From Enterococcus faecalis_A (lineage in GTDB: Bacteria; Bacillota; Bacilli; Lactobacillales; Enterococcaceae): 64,000 nt of DNA. Within the stretch, counting starts at the first letter, position 1. Each line of letters starts with the position of its first letter. Both the position numbers and the translations under genes were made by a program. Under the pieces are notes generated by a model. The model saw only the letters and a list, made by a program, of their open reading frames with translations. It was not told the DNA's origin and did no database searches. Location of the stretch: NCBI GenBank assembly GCA_051295955.1, contig JBPDWA010000006.1:1-64000 (forward strand), written 5' to 3'. Positions 62,300-64,000 of the stretch are shown here, one piece after another.

Positions 62300-63166
62300 A
62301 TGAAAGGAATTATTTTAGCCGGTGGTAGTGGAACGCGTTTATATCCATTAACCAAAGCCACCTCAAAACAATTGATGCCAATCTATGATAAACCGATGAT
62401 TTATTATCCAATGTCCACTTTAATGTTAGCGGGAATCAATGAAATATTAATCATTTCTACTCCAGAAGATACACCACGCTTTGAAAGCTTATTTGGTGAT
62501 GGCAGCGATCTTGGTATTAGTATTGAATATGCTGTTCAGGAAAGCCCGGATGGTTTAGCCCAAGCCTTTATCATTGGCGAAGAGTTTATTGGTGATGATA
62601 ACGTCTGCTTAATCTTAGGGGATAATATTTATTATGGTGGCGGTTTATCCAAAATGTTACAACGAGCAGCTGCAAAAGAATCTGGTGCTACTGTATTCGG
62701 TTACCATGTAAACGATCCAGAACGCTTCGGTGTTGTAGAATTTGACCAAGACATGCAGGCTCTTTCAATTGAAGAAAAGCCAATCGAACCGAAATCAAAT
62801 TATGCTGTGACAGGCTTGTACTTCTATGATAACGATGTGATCGAAATTGCTAAAAACATCAAGCCTTCTGCTCGGGGTGAGTTGGAGATAACTGATGTAA
62901 ATAAAGTATATTTAGAAAAGAATAAATTATCTGTAGAAGTAATGGGGCGCGGCTTTGCGTGGCTGGATACAGGTACCCATGAATCACTACTAGAAGCTTC
63001 TACATTTATTGAGACAATTGAAAAACGTCAAAATTTAAAAGTCGCTTGCTTGGAGGAAATTGCCTATCGTATGGGCTACATTACCAAAGAAGCATTGGTT
63101 GAATTAGCGCAACCATTGAAGAAAAATGGCTACGGCCAATATTTGTTACGTTTAGCAGCAGAATAA
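62300..63166 (+). CDS. rmlA: Glucose-1-phosphate thymidylyltransferase
   Basis: RmlA makes dTDP-glucose, the first step to dTDP-L-rhamnose. The 288-residue protein has the signature GIILAGGSGTRLYPLTKATSKQLMPIYDKPMIYYP at the start, ESPDGLAQAFIIGEEFIG, LILGDNIYYG with the metal aspartate, and EEKPIEPKSNYAVTGLYFYD. It corresponds to epaE of Enterococcus faecalis. AAGGAG precedes ATG 62300. Confidence 0.96.
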   Translation: MKGIILAGGSGTRLYPLTKATSKQLMPIYDKPMIYYPMSTLMLAGINEILIISTPEDTPRFESLFGDGSDLGISIEYAVQESPDGLAQAFIIGEEFIGDDNVCLILGDNIYYGGGLSKMLQRAAAKESGATVFGYHVNDPERFGVVEFDQDMQALSIEEKPIEPKSNYAVTGLYFYDNDVIEIAKNIKPSARGELEITDVNKVYLEKNKLSVEVMGRGFAWLDTGTHESLLEASTFIETIEKRQNLKVACLEEIAYRMGYITKEALVELAQPLKKNGYGQYLLRLAAE

Positions 63167-63179
63167 GGAGCGAATTTGG

Positions 63180-63752
63180 ATGAAAGTGATAGATACAAAG
63201 CTACAAGATGTGAAAATTATTGAGATGGACGTTTTTGGCGACCATCGCGGCTTTTTTACTGAGAGCTATTCAAAAGAAAAATTTGCCCAATTCGGTATGA
63301 ACTATGATTTTGTTCAAGACAATCATTCCTTGTCTACAGAAGCAGGTGTTTTACGGGGATTGCATTTTCAAAAAGGAACAGCCGCACAGACAAAACTTAT
63401 TCGAGTAGTGACCGGTGCAGTGTTGGATGTTATCGTCGATATTCGAAAAGGTAGTCCAACCTATGGCCAATGGGAAGGGTATATCTTATCGGAACATAAT
63501 CATCGCCAACTATTGGTTCCAAGGGGGTACGCTCATGGCTTTGTTACCTTAACGTCTAACGTGAATTTCATGTATAAATGTGACAATTATTATGACGCTG
63601 CCGCAGATGGTGGCATTGCCTTTGACGATCCTGAACTTGCGATTGATTGGCCAATTGATATTCAAAAAGCCATCACTTCTGAAAAAGATAAAAAACATCC
63701 GACTTTAAAAGAATTTGAAGCGGAAAATCCATTTGTTTATGGTGAAATTTAA
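63180..63752 (+). CDS. rmlC: dTDP-4-dehydrorhamnose 3,5-epimerase
   Basis: RmlC epimerises dTDP-4-keto-6-deoxyglucose at C3 and C5. The 190-residue cupin has GDHRGFFTESYS, QDNHSLSTEAGVLRGLHFQ with the catalytic His, VDIRKGSPTYGQW, VPRGYAHGF and YKCDNYYDAAADGGIAFDDP. It matches epaF. GGAG precedes ATG 63180, 13 bp after rmlA. Confidence 0.95.
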   Translation: MKVIDTKLQDVKIIEMDVFGDHRGFFTESYSKEKFAQFGMNYDFVQDNHSLSTEAGVLRGLHFQKGTAAQTKLIRVVTGAVLDVIVDIRKGSPTYGQWEGYILSEHNHRQLLVPRGYAHGFVTLTSNVNFMYKCDNYYDAAADGGIAFDDPELAIDWPIDIQKAITSEKDKKHPTLKEFEAENPFVYGEI

Positions 63753-63774
63753 GATAGTAGGAGCGAATGAAGCT

Positions 63775-64000
63775 ATGAAAAGAATTATTGTGACAGGTGG
63801 AGCAGGGTTTATCGGCTCAAACTTTGTTCATTATGTGGTCAATCATCATCCGGAAATTCATGTGACGGTTTTAGATAAACTCACCTATGCCGGCAATAAA
63901 AAAAATCTTGAAGGTCTGCCTGCTGATCGTGTGGAATTAGTCGTTGGCGATATTGCTGATGCACAGCTTGTTGATCGCCTAGTGCAAACAACCGATGCAG
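63775..64000 (+). CDS. rmlB: dTDP-glucose 4,6-dehydratase, 5' part
   Basis: RmlB converts dTDP-glucose to the 4-keto-6-deoxy sugar with tightly bound NAD. Only the first 75 residues lie in the window. They start MKRIIVTGGAGFIGSNFVHYV, the Rossmann glycine motif, followed by VLDKLTYAGNKKNLEGL and VVGDIADAQLVDRL, all typical of RmlB. It corresponds to epaG. AGTAGGAG precedes ATG 63775; the gene runs off the right edge. Confidence 0.93.
   Translation, partial: MKRIIVTGGAGFIGSNFVHYVVNHHPEIHVTVLDKLTYAGNKKNLEGLPADRVELVVGDIADAQLVDRLVQTTDA

Noticed and set aside
1..64000. CRISPR array, insertion sequence or prophage
   Set aside because: No regularly spaced repeats, transposase, integrase or phage structural genes were seen anywhere in the window.

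Overview
The window is low-GC Gram-positive chromosome and looks like a member of the Enterococcaceae (Enterococcus or a close genus). Three things support this: the gene order of the division and cell-wall cluster followed by ileS, zwf and a DtxR-type regulator; the absence of dxs between ispA and tlyA, as expected for a mevalonate-pathway lactic acid bacterium; and the start of an epa-type rhamnopolysaccharide locus at the right end. No species is assigned.

Layout. 1-4050: a cut-off small ORF, tRNA-Arg(UCU) and a badly decayed leucine operon, with leuA joined to the middle of leuC (leuB lost) and then leuD. 4100-5280: rplU-prp-rpmA, ribosomal proteins L21 and L27 with the protease that trims L27. 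5440-15900: psiE-like gene, a 53-aa ORF, pepP, about 800 bp of gene-poor sequence, then yqhY-nusB-folD-xseA-xseB-ispA-tlyA and argR-recN. 15960-17660: a tiny membrane protein, corA and a DUF3397-like gene. 17880-35700: the complete mraZ-rsmH-ftsL-pbp-mraY-murD-murG-divIB-ftsA-ftsZ-ylmE-sepF-ylmG-ylmH-divIVA series and T-box-controlled ileS. 35760-37950 (minus): the metalloregulator-zwf operon. 38440-39550: decayed dhaL and non-coding sequence. 39550-44590: MFS transporter, a DUF4828-like gene, sfsA, an oxidoreductase and a DEAD-box helicase. 44640-50040: a LevR-type sigma-54 activator and the lactose/cellobiose-family PTS it probably controls, with a second, decayed copy of the promoter and IIB gene. 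50250-58320: acetyltransferase, two very small genes, tRNA-Arg(CCU), a decayed ORF, an atypical uracil-DNA glycosylase, pepS, a TetR regulator, flavodoxin, map and a YihY-family gene. 58390-64000: the epaA-epaG-like start of the rhamnose polysaccharide locus, cut off inside rmlB.

Most of the window is conserved core genome. RsmH through DivIVA act together in peptidoglycan precursor synthesis and septum assembly. MraY and the EpaA/TagO-like enzyme draw on the same lipid carrier, and RmlA/C/B supply dTDP-rhamnose. The accessory interest lies in gene decay (leu, dhaL, the PTS IIB copy, the ORF at 52.6 kb), in the duplicated sigma-54 control unit, in a cysteine-free family-4-like UDG and in several ORFs under 60 codons. 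I did not find a clear new multi-gene system.
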